Shown piece by piece: positions 47,274 to 55,500 of a DNA stretch of 64,000 nucleotides (positions are counted from its first letter, which is position 1; the number at the start of each line of letters is the position of its first letter). The translations under genes and the position numbers were made by a program. A model generated the notes under the pieces. The model saw nothing but the letters and a program-made list of their open reading frames with translations. It had not been told where the DNA came from and made no database searches. Source of the stretch: Diphasiastrum complanatum (taxonomy: Eukaryota; Streptophyta; Lycopodiopsida; Lycopodiales; Lycopodiaceae); NCBI GenBank assembly GCA_029204225.1, contig CM055102.1, positions 2,395,805-2,459,804 on the forward strand, given 5' to 3'.

Positions 47274-50200
47274 AGACAACATTAGGATATCATTTCAGGA
47301 AAGGCTTACACACTTCCACCAGTTATACACAAAGTCAGGTGTATTGTTTCTTGTCTTATGTACCATCATGGGTACCAATCGTATTATGACTGCCATGAAA
47401 TCTGCCATTGTCGCATCAAACTCTTTTGTATTTTTCACTTTGTAGAAACCCCTTGAATAGAAGACGATAAAGCACAACCTCTTTAGCAATAATCACTCAG
47501 TAATGCAGACAAGCAGCATGTATCACTCTGCATGATTGTAACAGCTCCTCGTCAAAATGTTAATTTTACTCCAAGAAGCACGCTGACAACCTTACAATGA
47601 TGGTGGGAGCTCAAAGGTACCATGGAAAAGTATTTTACAGGTGTCAAGTTTCCATGAGACTAAATACAAGGGCATATGGGTACATAACTATGATGTAGCG
47701 AGACCCAAAACCTACAAGAACATGAGAGGTCCCAAGAACCTGTCAATACTTTGTGCAGCTCAAGACTTGGCACTTTGGTAGCATGCACTCTTCAAAGGAT
47801 ATAAGAACTCTAAGAGTTTCACTATCGTCGTTCTCGTAGAGGAGAATGATAGTGCAACTAAAAGACTCCAACTTCTCATACAATTTCTACTATAATACTT
47901 TCTTAAAATCGGTAACATAGTAACAATTAGACGACGATTAATGGTTATGATAAGTATGTATCCGTTAGGTGGAGTAAGTACCACAAAACTTGAACTCAAA
48001 ATAGGTGGGCAAAAAGTCTCACTCTTCATGTTTGTATGAAAGGCATTGAAGTACAATATCATTTCATTAGGAAGAAATTTAAGTGAACAGATCAGCCCTC
48101 AACATTGCAGCACAAACAATCAAGTTGCAAATATTCTCTCTAAAGCAACACTCAAAGATAATTACGTGACATAGTGTTTCCACCCGGTTCAGAGTCGGCA
48201 TGGATCGTGGTTCCGAACCGGGCCCTTCCAGAAAGAATCGGCAATTTTTTTTTGCATTTTTGTGATCTAATGCTAGAAAATATGTCACGTAATATCTATA
48301 ATGTCCACAATGTCTCTAAAATCTTATAAATACTAGATTGCTACTGAATACATGCATTTGATAGTTCGTTGTTGCTTGTAAAAAGCTGAAGCGTGAAAGC
48401 TGAAACTAAATAAGTGTTCATAGAAAATTAAAACTAGAATCGTGATACTCCGATTACACATCAATAGATAGTAATTACTAAGCCGTAAGTAGTGAGCAGC
48501 AATAAGCCAATGTTGTGTGCAGCGAATCGAGTCCTAAAGATAGTGGGATAATTCTCCATCACCAAATCCCCCATGGCTTTGCAAGCTGCGGCATTCTCAA
48601 TAATGACTTGCACAACATTTTGAGGCCCCACCTCCTCGATCGCTTGTGCAATGTGTGAGAGATGTACTCACTTGTAACAAATTGCAACGAGCAATGAGAC
48701 TAGCATCAGATTTTAATTGAGCAACGACTCACGAGCATCAAAATCTAAATAGCATTGAGCTATGAGCATTGAAATCCAACACATGTCATGAACTCGTTAC
48801 TCACTTGAAACAATGGTGCAAGGTGCCGATGTGTCGATGGCTCTCAAGAACATGGTGCCCCACAGGAAGACACTAGAATATTAATGATATGTCGCCTCCT
48901 TGTGTCACTCCAATCATCAATCATGATGGTGCACACTGCACCCGAATGTTTCCATGATTCACGAACGGGCTCCAGTTCTTTGGTCGCATCCTGAACCTCC
49001 CTCATTAAATGTGTGGTGCGTAGGGATTCCATGGTATGTGGCCCTTATTGCAGCAGCACAGACTTCGCTAGATGTAAGGGGAGGTCACAACATTAGAAGA
49101 GTCTTCTAATAGCCACATCTACCCTATGCTTGTCCTCGAAATGACTGCACATAATATTCTCTACTAGTAACACTGCTGCGGGGGTCTAGAAGCAGAGGGA
49201 CCAGCGACATCTACATGTAGTGTAGATTTGTCGGCCTCTGCCTCTGTCTCATCCTAACCTGAGGTGGGTGCATGATGCCTAGCAGCTGACCCTATTGCAA
49301 CAAAAGAAATTGAAAAACATTTAATCACTACAGTCTACAAGTGACAATCAAATTCATCATACACATTGCAAAATTCAGAAATCAAAAGCAGAAATTTAAA
49401 GAATCGGATCACAAGTGTATGATGCTCACCAGTAGTGATCATCGTAGGAAGACGTCCTCTCTCATAATAGCTCCTGGTCTCACAATCGTGCTCGATAGCC
49501 TTGGAGATGCATGTGGGCATGGTCCAATCTCATAGCCATGCAAACAAAGGAGGTGCACTCGAACACGCACTGAACCGCCTATGTAGCTCACACGACAACA
49601 ATTGCACGTCCATCATTTTATGCCCAAGCTATTGTATCCCGAAGCAACTGTGACATGATCCCATACAGGATCTCCTTTCTCTGAATAGCTCCTGGTCTCG
49701 CAATCATGCTCATTAGCCCTGGAGATGCCTGTGGGCATGTGCAAAAAGGAGGTGCGCTCGAACACACACTGAACCGCCTATGTAGCTCACACGACAATAT
49801 TGCACGTCTATCGTTTTGTCCCCAAGCTATTGTATCCCGAAGCAACTGTGAGATGATCCCATACAGGATCTCTATTTCTCACCATGACTCTCAACTCCTA
49901 ACTCCTAAGTTCTAACTCCTAACTCTCAGGTTTCAACTCCTAACTCCTAAGCTAACTCCTAACTTCCACCTCTAAGCTCTTTCCCTCTCCCCAAGTTTCT
50001 TCCTCTCCTATTCTCCTTCCCTTGGAAGAGGCGCAAAAAAGGTAATTATAGTCTATATTCTTTCCGATTCGAATCGAGACAATCCAATTCTTTGCCGAAT
50101 CGCAATTCGTCAACCAACGAATCTTGATTCGTGGAAACACTAATGTGAAATCGACTTGGAATTTTGAAAAACCGAATAAACTAGATGGATAAATATCCAA

Positions 50201-51048
50201 ATGAAAAACTAGAATTGGTTGTGAAAGACTATGAACAAACCTATGGAATAGATTACACAAAGACTTACTTTTTTTTTAGCATGCACACTGCAGACATTAT
50301 TAAAGCAGTCCCAAAATACAGCAATAGCAATCATAAAAATGCAGCTATATTCAAAAAGGCCATTTTTAGGAGAAGCAAAAGTGCAAACCGGTTGCAAATC
50401 TTCGCGTTTGAGCAAAATGTCTGCTCCCACTCTTTCACTAAGCTTTGTGGCTGGTTCCAATGGAGTCTCAACTGCCACATCATACACCTTGGATGTTAAA
50501 ATGCGAGTCAAGTAAGACATTGCAGTCGGCACCTGTTCTCTATCCTCGCCAGCAGCCGAAGCTGTGTTTTCTGAGATTCCCCCTAAATGGCCTGCCTCAT
50601 ACTGTAAAGAATCAGGGTGAACACGTAACAGGTGAGGTGAAGCAGCAACATCAGGCAAGCTCGTCGATATATCAGACCTAGATCCATCGACTGTGGGAAG
50701 TGTAGATTCAATAATTGCAGATCCAGGAGACAGTTTGGATGAAGCATGTGTTGCCGAGGTGCTGCACAGGCGCTTGTAAGATCGTTTAACAGGAGTGCCA
50801 AACCCTTTCACACTGCCATAAAACCCTAGCTCATGCCTGCTAAATCCTTTCACACTGGCATGAAACCCTAATTCATGCCTGCCAAACCGTGAGTGTGTGG
50901 CTTGCAAGCCAGAGACAGCACCCAATGCCCTCATATCACAGCAATCTCTAATCAATTCCATGCATTCGCAACCACGGCCAGGATCTTTAAGCTGAGCCAA
51001 ACCGCATAAAGCCCTATGCGGCTCAAGAAGAGTAGCCATTGGGTTCAC
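34542..51048 (-). CDS. OMR1: threonine deaminase (biosynthetic, plastid), nine exons
   Basis: The enzyme deaminates L-threonine to 2-oxobutanoate with PLP, the first step of isoleucine synthesis in plastids. Coding exons (minus): 51,048-50,389; 47,143-46,964; 46,215-45,946; 37,613-37,407; 36,310-36,062; 35,840-35,770; 35,314-35,156 (or from 35,300); 35,039-34,905; 34,691-34,542. All have GT-AG borders. Exon 2 starts [13 protein letters not shown], with the PLP Schiff-base Lys at residue 225, and has SSAGNHAQG. Exon 3 has the phosphate loop [10 protein letters not shown] (352-355 GGGG). Exons 5-9 form two ACT-like regulatory domains where isoleucine feedback acts ([20 protein letters not shown], then [13 protein letters not shown]). 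The long N-terminus fits a transit peptide. The protein is about 688 residues, longer than the roughly 590 of Arabidopsis OMR1, mainly at the N-terminus. Exons 6 and 7 do not join in frame at their most obvious sites. Confidence 0.93.
36560..37285 (+). pseudogene. Ty3/gypsy reverse transcriptase fragment in intron 4
   Basis: Antisense to the host gene, this reads [20 protein letters not shown], then [15 protein letters not shown] and TTPTTF-like motifs. [11 protein letters not shown] follows at about 37,071-37,103, where the first catalytic Asp of YLDD/FLDD is Asn. [14 protein letters not shown] ends it. A 41-bp tandem duplication (aggatactcaatgagtatct twice, 36,632-36,711) and several shifts are present. 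It ends about 120 bp from the exon 4 splice donor. Confidence 0.82.
37622..39751. other. intron 3 of threonine deaminase, proximal 2.1 kb
   Basis: No coding signal was found. The stretch from about 39,400 to 39,751 may be the 3' untranslated part of a copia element, because it leads into a purine tract and LTR. It contains a 7-bp-stem hairpin gggaccc...gggtccc at 39,599-39,621. Confidence 0.45.
39752..40172 (+). mobile_element. copia LTR flanked by PPT and PBS
   Basis: aaggggaggag (39,752-39,762) is a polypurine tract directly before tgttgaaataaatgcc (39,763). The LTR ends ...tttgtca at 40,160 (398 bp, TG...CA), and tggtatcagagc (40,161-40,172) is a perfect iMet primer site. A PPT belongs before a 3' LTR and a PBS after a 5' LTR, so one LTR here serves both roles. 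Confidence 0.72.
40591..41058 (+). pseudogene. copia gag start fused to integrase zinc region
   Basis: The ATG at 40,591 begins [20 protein letters not shown], a copia Gag N-terminus. After about 50 residues, near 40,750, the sequence jumps to the pre-integrase zinc domain ([28 protein letters not shown] and VCEACA, that is His, His, Cys, Cys). Capsid, zinc knuckle and protease are deleted, and nothing of the DDE core or RT follows. This is the interior belonging to the LTR at 39,763-40,160. Confidence 0.78.
41229..41462 (+). other. unidentified small ORF in intron 3
   Basis: A 77-residue frame ([19 protein letters not shown]...) has ordinary amino-acid composition but no family I recognise. 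It lies between the copia remnant and the repeat complex, in antisense to the host gene, and may be chance. Confidence 0.2.
42310..42376 (+). repeat. (CT)n microsatellite
   Basis: A 67-bp CT run. The 180 bp that follow (gcacagagcaagccacttctaacc... to gtacatgatg) are repeated after the second CT tract at 43,650-43,705. Confidence 0.97.
42580..42990 (+). repeat. minisatellite, four units of about 90-110 bp
   Basis: Units starting near 42,583, 42,694, 42,781 and 42,893 share acagggaaccacgagaccta, cacactactatg, gatcggtttcccc and atgaacttcaa, then tgtgtcattcactac. Unit 2 lacks the middle part and unit 4 differs in ggctcggttgacgagat. A fifth trace occurs at 41,480-41,515. Confidence 0.9.
43650..43853 (+). 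repeat. second (CT)n tract with repeated flank
   Basis: A 56-bp CT run (43,650-43,705) is followed by a diverged copy of 42,377-42,560. It includes gagcaaaccatttctaac, attcaaatttcacaaagct and gacacgaataaactgtaaa. Confidence 0.92.
43900..45480 (-). pseudogene. hAT-family transposase, C-terminal half with introns
   Basis: The minus strand carries hAT C-terminal (dimerisation) motifs split by recognisable introns. One exon ends [20 protein letters not shown] with donor after 44,846. The next starts at 44,757 with [20 protein letters not shown], then a TAG in LTT*R, then [10 protein letters not shown] donor follows LLLQ near 44,577. An acidic tail exon begins near 44,470 with [20 protein letters not shown]. 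Splice borders are intact (GT-AG). Upstream (about 45,480-44,950) is poorly conserved. The catalytic first Asp and the DUF659 region are not seen here. The region is more GC-rich than its surroundings. Confidence 0.75.
45490..45945. other. intron 3 of threonine deaminase, AT-rich end
   Basis: Between the hAT remnant and exon 3 the sequence is strongly A/T-rich (about 45,640-45,780 is nearly all A and T). No gene or repeat unit was seen. Confidence 0.6.
47230..47270 (+). repeat. (CT)n microsatellite in intron 1
   Basis: A 41-bp CT run about 90 bp upstream (in gene direction) of exon 2. On the coding strand it reads (GA)n and precedes the acceptor. Confidence 0.97.
47271..48843. other. intron 1 of threonine deaminase, non-genic part
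   Basis: No coding signal was found. A GC-containing patch at 48,180-48,240 (cacccggttcagagtcggc and gttccgaaccgggccc) holds an imperfect inverted repeat around cggttcag and ccgaaccg. Confidence 0.5.
48844..49119 (-). pseudogene. hAT-family transposase, DUF659 region fragment
   Basis: Reading left from 49,119, DVAIRRLF, a stop and then LPLHLAKS match the segment before DUF659. After another stop, [20 protein letters not shown] leads into [20 protein letters not shown], then HIINILVSS. This is the DUF659 motif GCTIMxDGWxD...NFLVxS with DDW for DGW, and its Asp is part of the hAT catalytic core. Exons 2 and 3 of the host gene lie between this and the C-terminal hAT remnant, so they are separate insertions. 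Confidence 0.72.
49466..49880 (+). repeat. tandem duplication, about 218-bp unit
   Basis: Unit 1 (49,466-49,683) and unit 2 (49,684-49,880) are closely alike: atagctcctggtctc, aacacgcactgaaccgccta and gctattgtatcccgaagcaa, then gatcccatacaggatctc. Unit 2 lacks about 20 bp. The short array of taactcctaa-type words at 49,880-49,980 follows. Confidence 0.92.
50800..50883 (-). repeat. 42-bp in-frame tandem duplication in the transit peptide
   Basis: Two adjoining 42-bp units (50,842-50,883 and 50,800-50,841) encode the 14-residue repeats [14 protein letters not shown] (residues 56-69) and [14 protein letters not shown] (70-83) in exon 1 of threonine deaminase. The units are diverged but the frame is kept. 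Confidence 0.93.
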
Positions 51049-51404
51049 GATTCCAACAGACGCAGCGATAAGTATATGAAACAGAGCAACTGCTGCAACA
51101 AAAGGAGCTCTGCAAGGATTTCTTCAATCTACTTTAATGGAGCAACTGTTTCTTAAGCTTGAGGGAAGTTCAGGGAGCTCTCTGCATAACAAAAATTCAA
51201 AGAAAAGAATACAACACTACATACAGCTTTCAATTTCCAAGGGGAATGCACACGTAGATAGCTTCCTCATATGCTTCCATTATAAGAACAAAACAAATAG
51301 ATTACTCGCTTCCGCCATCGCTCTTGTTATGGATTCTCGAATCTCTTCCTTTTTCCACTGGAAACAGAGAAAATGTAAAGAAATAAGAGAGATCCAGTCA
51401 AAGT

Positions 51405-51412
51405 AAAATATA
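51405..51412 (-). promoter_or_regulatory. possible TATA box of threonine deaminase
   Basis: The minus strand reads tatatttt about 357 bp upstream of the ATG. It is the clearest TATA-like word in the 400 bp before the start codon, and it implies a 5' UTR of roughly 320 bases. There is no other support. Confidence 0.22.
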
Positions 51413-51512
51413 GTACTAGTGTTCCAGAGCCGTGCACGCGGGTCTCTCTTTTAAGCCATTTCCCATGTCAAACCCAAACGCCCCCCTCCCCTCCCCTCCC
51501 CAAAAGAAAGTC

Positions 51513-51600
51513 GGCATCTCTTAAGAATGGAATCGGCATCTTTCATTCAGAGTGTTCAAAAAAGCTGGCATCTCTTAAGAATGGAATCGGCATCTTTCAT
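51513..51600 (-). repeat. 34-bp exact direct repeat upstream of threonine deaminase
   Basis: The words at 51,513-51,546 and 51,567-51,600 (ggcatctcttaagaatgg... to ...ctttcat) are identical, with a 54-bp period, and each holds two ggcatct boxes. They lie about 465-550 bp upstream of the start codon, next to a C-rich tract at 51,480-51,501. Confidence 0.9.
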
Positions 51601-53414
51601 CTAAAATCAATTTCACGCAAAACTTACAAGAATTTGACTATCAAAAAATTGACAACTTTTTTTAAATGCAGGAAATTTTATGTTTGTCATTTTTATATTA
51701 AAAAAAGTTGTGTATAGTAAAATAAGGAGATCCTTACAAAACTTGGCTTACATAGGTTTACTGAGTTAACTAGCCACGCAATTTTAGCCTCAATCTACTT
51801 TGATGAGATAGCTTTGAAATTATACATGTATGTAATTTGTTTCATTGCAACACTTTCATGTGATTTGCAAACAGAAAATATAGAGTTTAGTTGTTTAAGG
51901 GCGACAACAGAAAAGAACGCAAGGAGGCTGGAATCCCAAAATATGACTATTGCGAAAAATGATTTTCTTACATGCATGTGTGACATAAAATCCATGATGA
52001 AGTGGTATCTATTGATCTATAAAGATTGATGATTGCATGGTTTTTAAAATTCAAAAGTTTTTCATAATGAAAAATGAGTATAATGAGATATAAGATTTTA
52101 TATTACATGGTGCTTTATAAAAAATGAAATAGCACATGAAGCAAGAGTGGAAAAAAAAGAATGACATGATTCTTTGTACAAAACAAACAAGTTTTCGAAA
52201 CCACACGTTATAAATTTCTTGTCGTCTTTTTAAATACCAGTATTTTCGAGACCCTGTAGGTATGGCTTTTAAGGTATTGTATCCATGCATTCCAGTGTTG
52301 GTCTTGCCAATGAGCATTTGATTTCTAAATGCTTTCGACCATGTGCATCTATAACGTCATTAGCACATAACCACATGAATTGAATTGTTTCACCATCAAC
52401 ATGTTTTCTTTTTCCAAAGAAACACGGAGCAACAGTGCCAACTAATCTGGCTATTGCATCTGACTATGCGAATGATTTAAATTTTGTAACCAAATATTTA
52501 TAAAAGTATTGGTATAATAAGGGATGTTTAATCACCTGTAGCATAATTGAACAAGACATCGAGTAATCAGCACAAAATGTCATGTTACCAATTTCATATG
52601 GCTATGAAAACGCTTCACAAAAAAGCAAATATAACAACATTCTTCATAGTAACAATCGGACCTATGGCAATCAACGATTCAGGAGTTAACCTTATGATCT
52701 ATGAAGTTGAGCATTATAGCAAAGAAATTGTTGGGGGTAAATCATAACATCATGGACAATTTGCATTCCATGATCTGTTATCAACTTTGGAGCCAACCAC
52801 CAACAACATAAGGTTAGTTTTTTTTTTTGTTTCATTTCATTTTTATATGTTGTTATTGAATATCTATATATATTTTCTCATACTGTTTTGTTCAGATTAC
52901 GTAACTGGATCACCAAAGCCAGAAGGAGCTACAACCAGTAGATTTATCCCAAGATATCACAGCCTTGATCTATCTTAAAGAAAATTGCTCTTACGAATTC
53001 TTTCATGGTTCGTTGTTCCCTGGGCAGACACATGATTTGGATGATAGATGCCATATTCTTGAAATGTAACTACTGGTCCAACATCTAGGGTTGAGCTAGT
53101 AAAAAGAATGCAACCTAGACATGATTTGAGTAATGCATGGTTTTGTTTTGACCATGTTTTTTGAGTCAGAGAGTGGGTGACCACGGCTGCACATATGTGT
53201 ATGACACAAGGTTAGTATTTCCTATATACATTTTTGGAACGATTAATAAATCTCTCATTCGTTTCAAAATATTTAATATTTTGGGCATCTTACAAAGTTG
53301 TGTGTTTAATGTTGTGTCCAATCCATGCAAACTATTGCAACATGTGAAATGAAGGTGCAAGATGTTAGAGTTCAAGTTCTATTTTGGCGCTTGTTGAATT
53401 GCGTAATGTCTGGA
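51601..53414. other. non-genic stretch
   Basis: AT-rich with no supported gene. Small frames around 52,547-52,978 have no family resemblance, but might be decayed parts of the MULE-like element that follows. Confidence 0.45.
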
Positions 53415-53654
53415 CATATGGAGTTACCAGTCATATTTAAAGAATACATGGCTGACGAAGCCCAGGCAAATTGGATTGCCATTCGTACAGTTTAAGGAGA
53501 CGATCCTAACAAACCTATGGTGGGCCGTGAAAGATCTTGTCTCTTTCATTTTATGAATAGTGTTCTGCAGATGAAATATTCAACCAAATATGTAATTGGT
53601 GGAAAATTGGAAACACTTATGGAAATGACTTTCAACAGTTGGAGGCTTGGTTAG
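53415..53654 (+). pseudogene. probable MULE-type transposase remnant
   Basis: The frame reads FKEYMADEAQANWIAIRTV, a stop, and then GDDPNKPMVGRERSCLFHF, resembling the segment of plant Mutator-like transposases with FMTDxAxAxxxAIxxVF followed by a Cys-His motif. The remaining domains are not recognisable. Downstream frames to 54,100 may be further decayed parts. The call rests on motif memory only. Confidence 0.38.
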
Positions 53655-54518
53655 TATGGTGGTAGAACAGAATACACAAATGGGAAAATTTTATTGTTAC
53701 GGTAAGGTTGAGTACATATGTTGTTGTACTTCAATTTAGATGTGCATTATATTATTTTATTGGTAACATTTTGATGGTCTGGCATCTTATGCACCTCAAA
53801 GAGGAGTCAACAACACCAATTACAAATTTGTCCGAAGTTGTGCATAGCATTTGGAAATCTGTGGATAGTTATTCAGCTAGATTGAGCTTATAGGATGCTG
53901 CAGTTGGAGACATGGCAAATGCTATATTACGAAGTGCTAGAGAAAAGTCCTTTTTGGCTGTTCATCACATAGGTGCAAGTCCCTTATTACAAAATCTGAT
54001 ATATAGATTGAGATCTGGCTGAAGGTCTTCCATTATTGATGCTTCTTTTTCAAAGAGTGTACGTAATTTTGTTGAAACACTAAAAGCACTCTCAATTGAA
54101 GCATAAGACAAAGAATTTAAAACACTCAAATACTTTCTTTATCAAAATGAAAGGTACATATAGTATCCTTGATGAAAGACTAAACATTGTTCAGAAAAGA
54201 TTTGCACTCGTCTTAATGGTGCAACTGTTAGTTTATCAAACAAAATAATGACATGTATTGGAAGCAGATCAGAGAGAAATAACTTTTATTGATGTTTACT
54301 TTTGTACATAAGTGTGCAGTGTTTTTGCTTGATAATGCAACTGATTTGAATATGGATATGTTCAACGAATGAAGAGACTGAAGAGAATCAATCTCAGTTT
54401 AACGGAATGCAGCCTGCTGTTTTGCATACTGGAATTTTGATGGCTTCTTAAAAAGTAGTTTGAAAGCAGGAGACAGACAGCGAAGAGGTAGCTCAGCAAT
54501 ATAGCAGCAATCAAGGAG

Positions 54519-54608
54519 AGACTCACTGGAAAGACTATCATCCTTGAGGTTGAAAGTTCTGACACGATTGATAACATGAAGACCAACATTCAGGACAAAG
54601 AGGCCATC
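54519..54608 (+). pseudogene. ubiquitin fragment
   Basis: Thirty codons read [18 protein letters not shown] and then [12 protein letters not shown]. This is ubiquitin from about residue 6 to residue 36 ([25 protein letters not shown]), with the Lys-29 and Lys-33 context kept and a few substitutions. Resemblance stops on both sides, so it is a fragment and not a gene. The long minus-strand frame across it is an antisense shadow of ubiquitin. Confidence 0.85.
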
Positions 54609-54804
54609 ATCCTCTGCTGCCAAAGAAAAAGCAAGGAAGAAGCAAAGTAAGGAGCTGATCAGGCTGGTAGTGAGCAAGAGAATCCAATAGGTATTTACAG
54701 ATCTCACATTACTACACATCTGTAATCTTATTGATTGATAGATAATTCTTTGTCAATTTTGCTACATAGAGAACATCAGGAATCAATTTAGTAATTTTGT
54801 AATA

Positions 54805-54895
54805 GATAATGGGCCTGGGAAGGCCCGTTCCGGCTTTTTATTGGGCCATGGGCGAGCCCGGGAGGGCGAGCCCACGGCTCAATAAAGAGCCCGTT
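54805..54895. repeat. GC-rich patch of short inverted repeats
   Basis: gggcctgggaaggcccg, gggccatgggcgagcccgggagggcgagccca and gagcccgtt form several overlapping gggc/gccc inverted repeats in an AT-rich setting. Confidence 0.6.
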
Positions 54896-54976
54896 ACCTT
54901 TTCTTATTAGCAGGTTTTTAAAACCGTATAGCGTACAACGAAGAGGTTACTATGCACATCGTGTCGCTGCCAGTCT

Positions 54977-55044
54977 GAGCTCTGCTTCCTCATCGCTACT
55001 GCAAATCCTTATCGAGCTCTGCTTCCTCATCGCTACTGCAAATC
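54977..55044 (-). repeat. 31-bp exact tandem duplication
   Basis: 54,977-55,007 and 55,014-55,044 are identical (gagctctgcttcctcatcgc...gcaaatc), a 37-bp period. The repeated bases are the end of the transporter fragment (SDEEAEL). Confidence 0.95.
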
Positions 55045-55310
55045 TTGATAAGGACAGAAAAAGCTTCATTTGTTCTTCTTTGCACAACAAGCCAGTGGAG
55101 GGCTCGTATGATCAGAACGCCCCCGACAAGAGCCAAAGCTAACAAGCCCCCCAAGCCAAGCATCAACCTCCGGTTGATCGTGACGGGGACCCCCCAGAGA
55201 CAGAAGGTGGACACATAGCCCAGCAGGATGCCAACGTTCAGCATGATTTCAGGAAAAGATATAAGCATACCTCGGCTTGCCGGGGATGATACTTTTGATT
55301 TAGAATTCAA
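54996..55310 (-). pseudogene. polyol/monosaccharide transporter (MFS) fragment
   Basis: About 100 residues match the second and third transmembrane region of plant polyol/sugar transporters: SPASRGMLISFPEIMLNVGI, then LLGYVSTF and RRLMLGLGGLLALALVGGV. The usual PESPRWLV reads IRALHWLV, and SVLIKICSSDEEAEL follows. Loss of the PESPR motif and abrupt ends show it is dead. No other part of such a gene is in the window. Confidence 0.8.
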
Positions 55311-55368
55311 ATCAATGCCCTTTTTTGCAACATAATTTAATCATCAACATTCAAATAGAACATAACGT

Positions 55369-55500
55369 CCATTGCATTTGTATGGATAGAGTTGTTGACT
55401 ATGACCATTGCATTTGTATGGATAGAGTTGTTGACTATGACCAGCAAGGCGCAGGCTCGAATCCCAACCACTATAAAACATATAGCCTAGCAACGTTGTA
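55369..55500 (+). repeat. 36-bp tandem duplication with tRNA-like B-box
   Basis: 55,369-55,404 and 55,405-55,440 are identical. The second unit ends in tggatagagttgttgacta, similar to an A-box, followed 35 bases on by caggctcgaatccca, similar to a B-box (ggttcgaatcc). This suggests a degraded tRNA-derived SINE. Confidence 0.6.

Noticed and set aside
45480-48844. One hAT element spanning both hAT fragments
   Set aside because: Exons 2 and 3 of threonine deaminase lie between them, so a single insertion would have to contain host exons.
54362-54719. 106-residue minus-strand protein
   Set aside because: Its middle ([15 protein letters not shown]) is the antisense reading of ubiquitin, as the plus strand shows.
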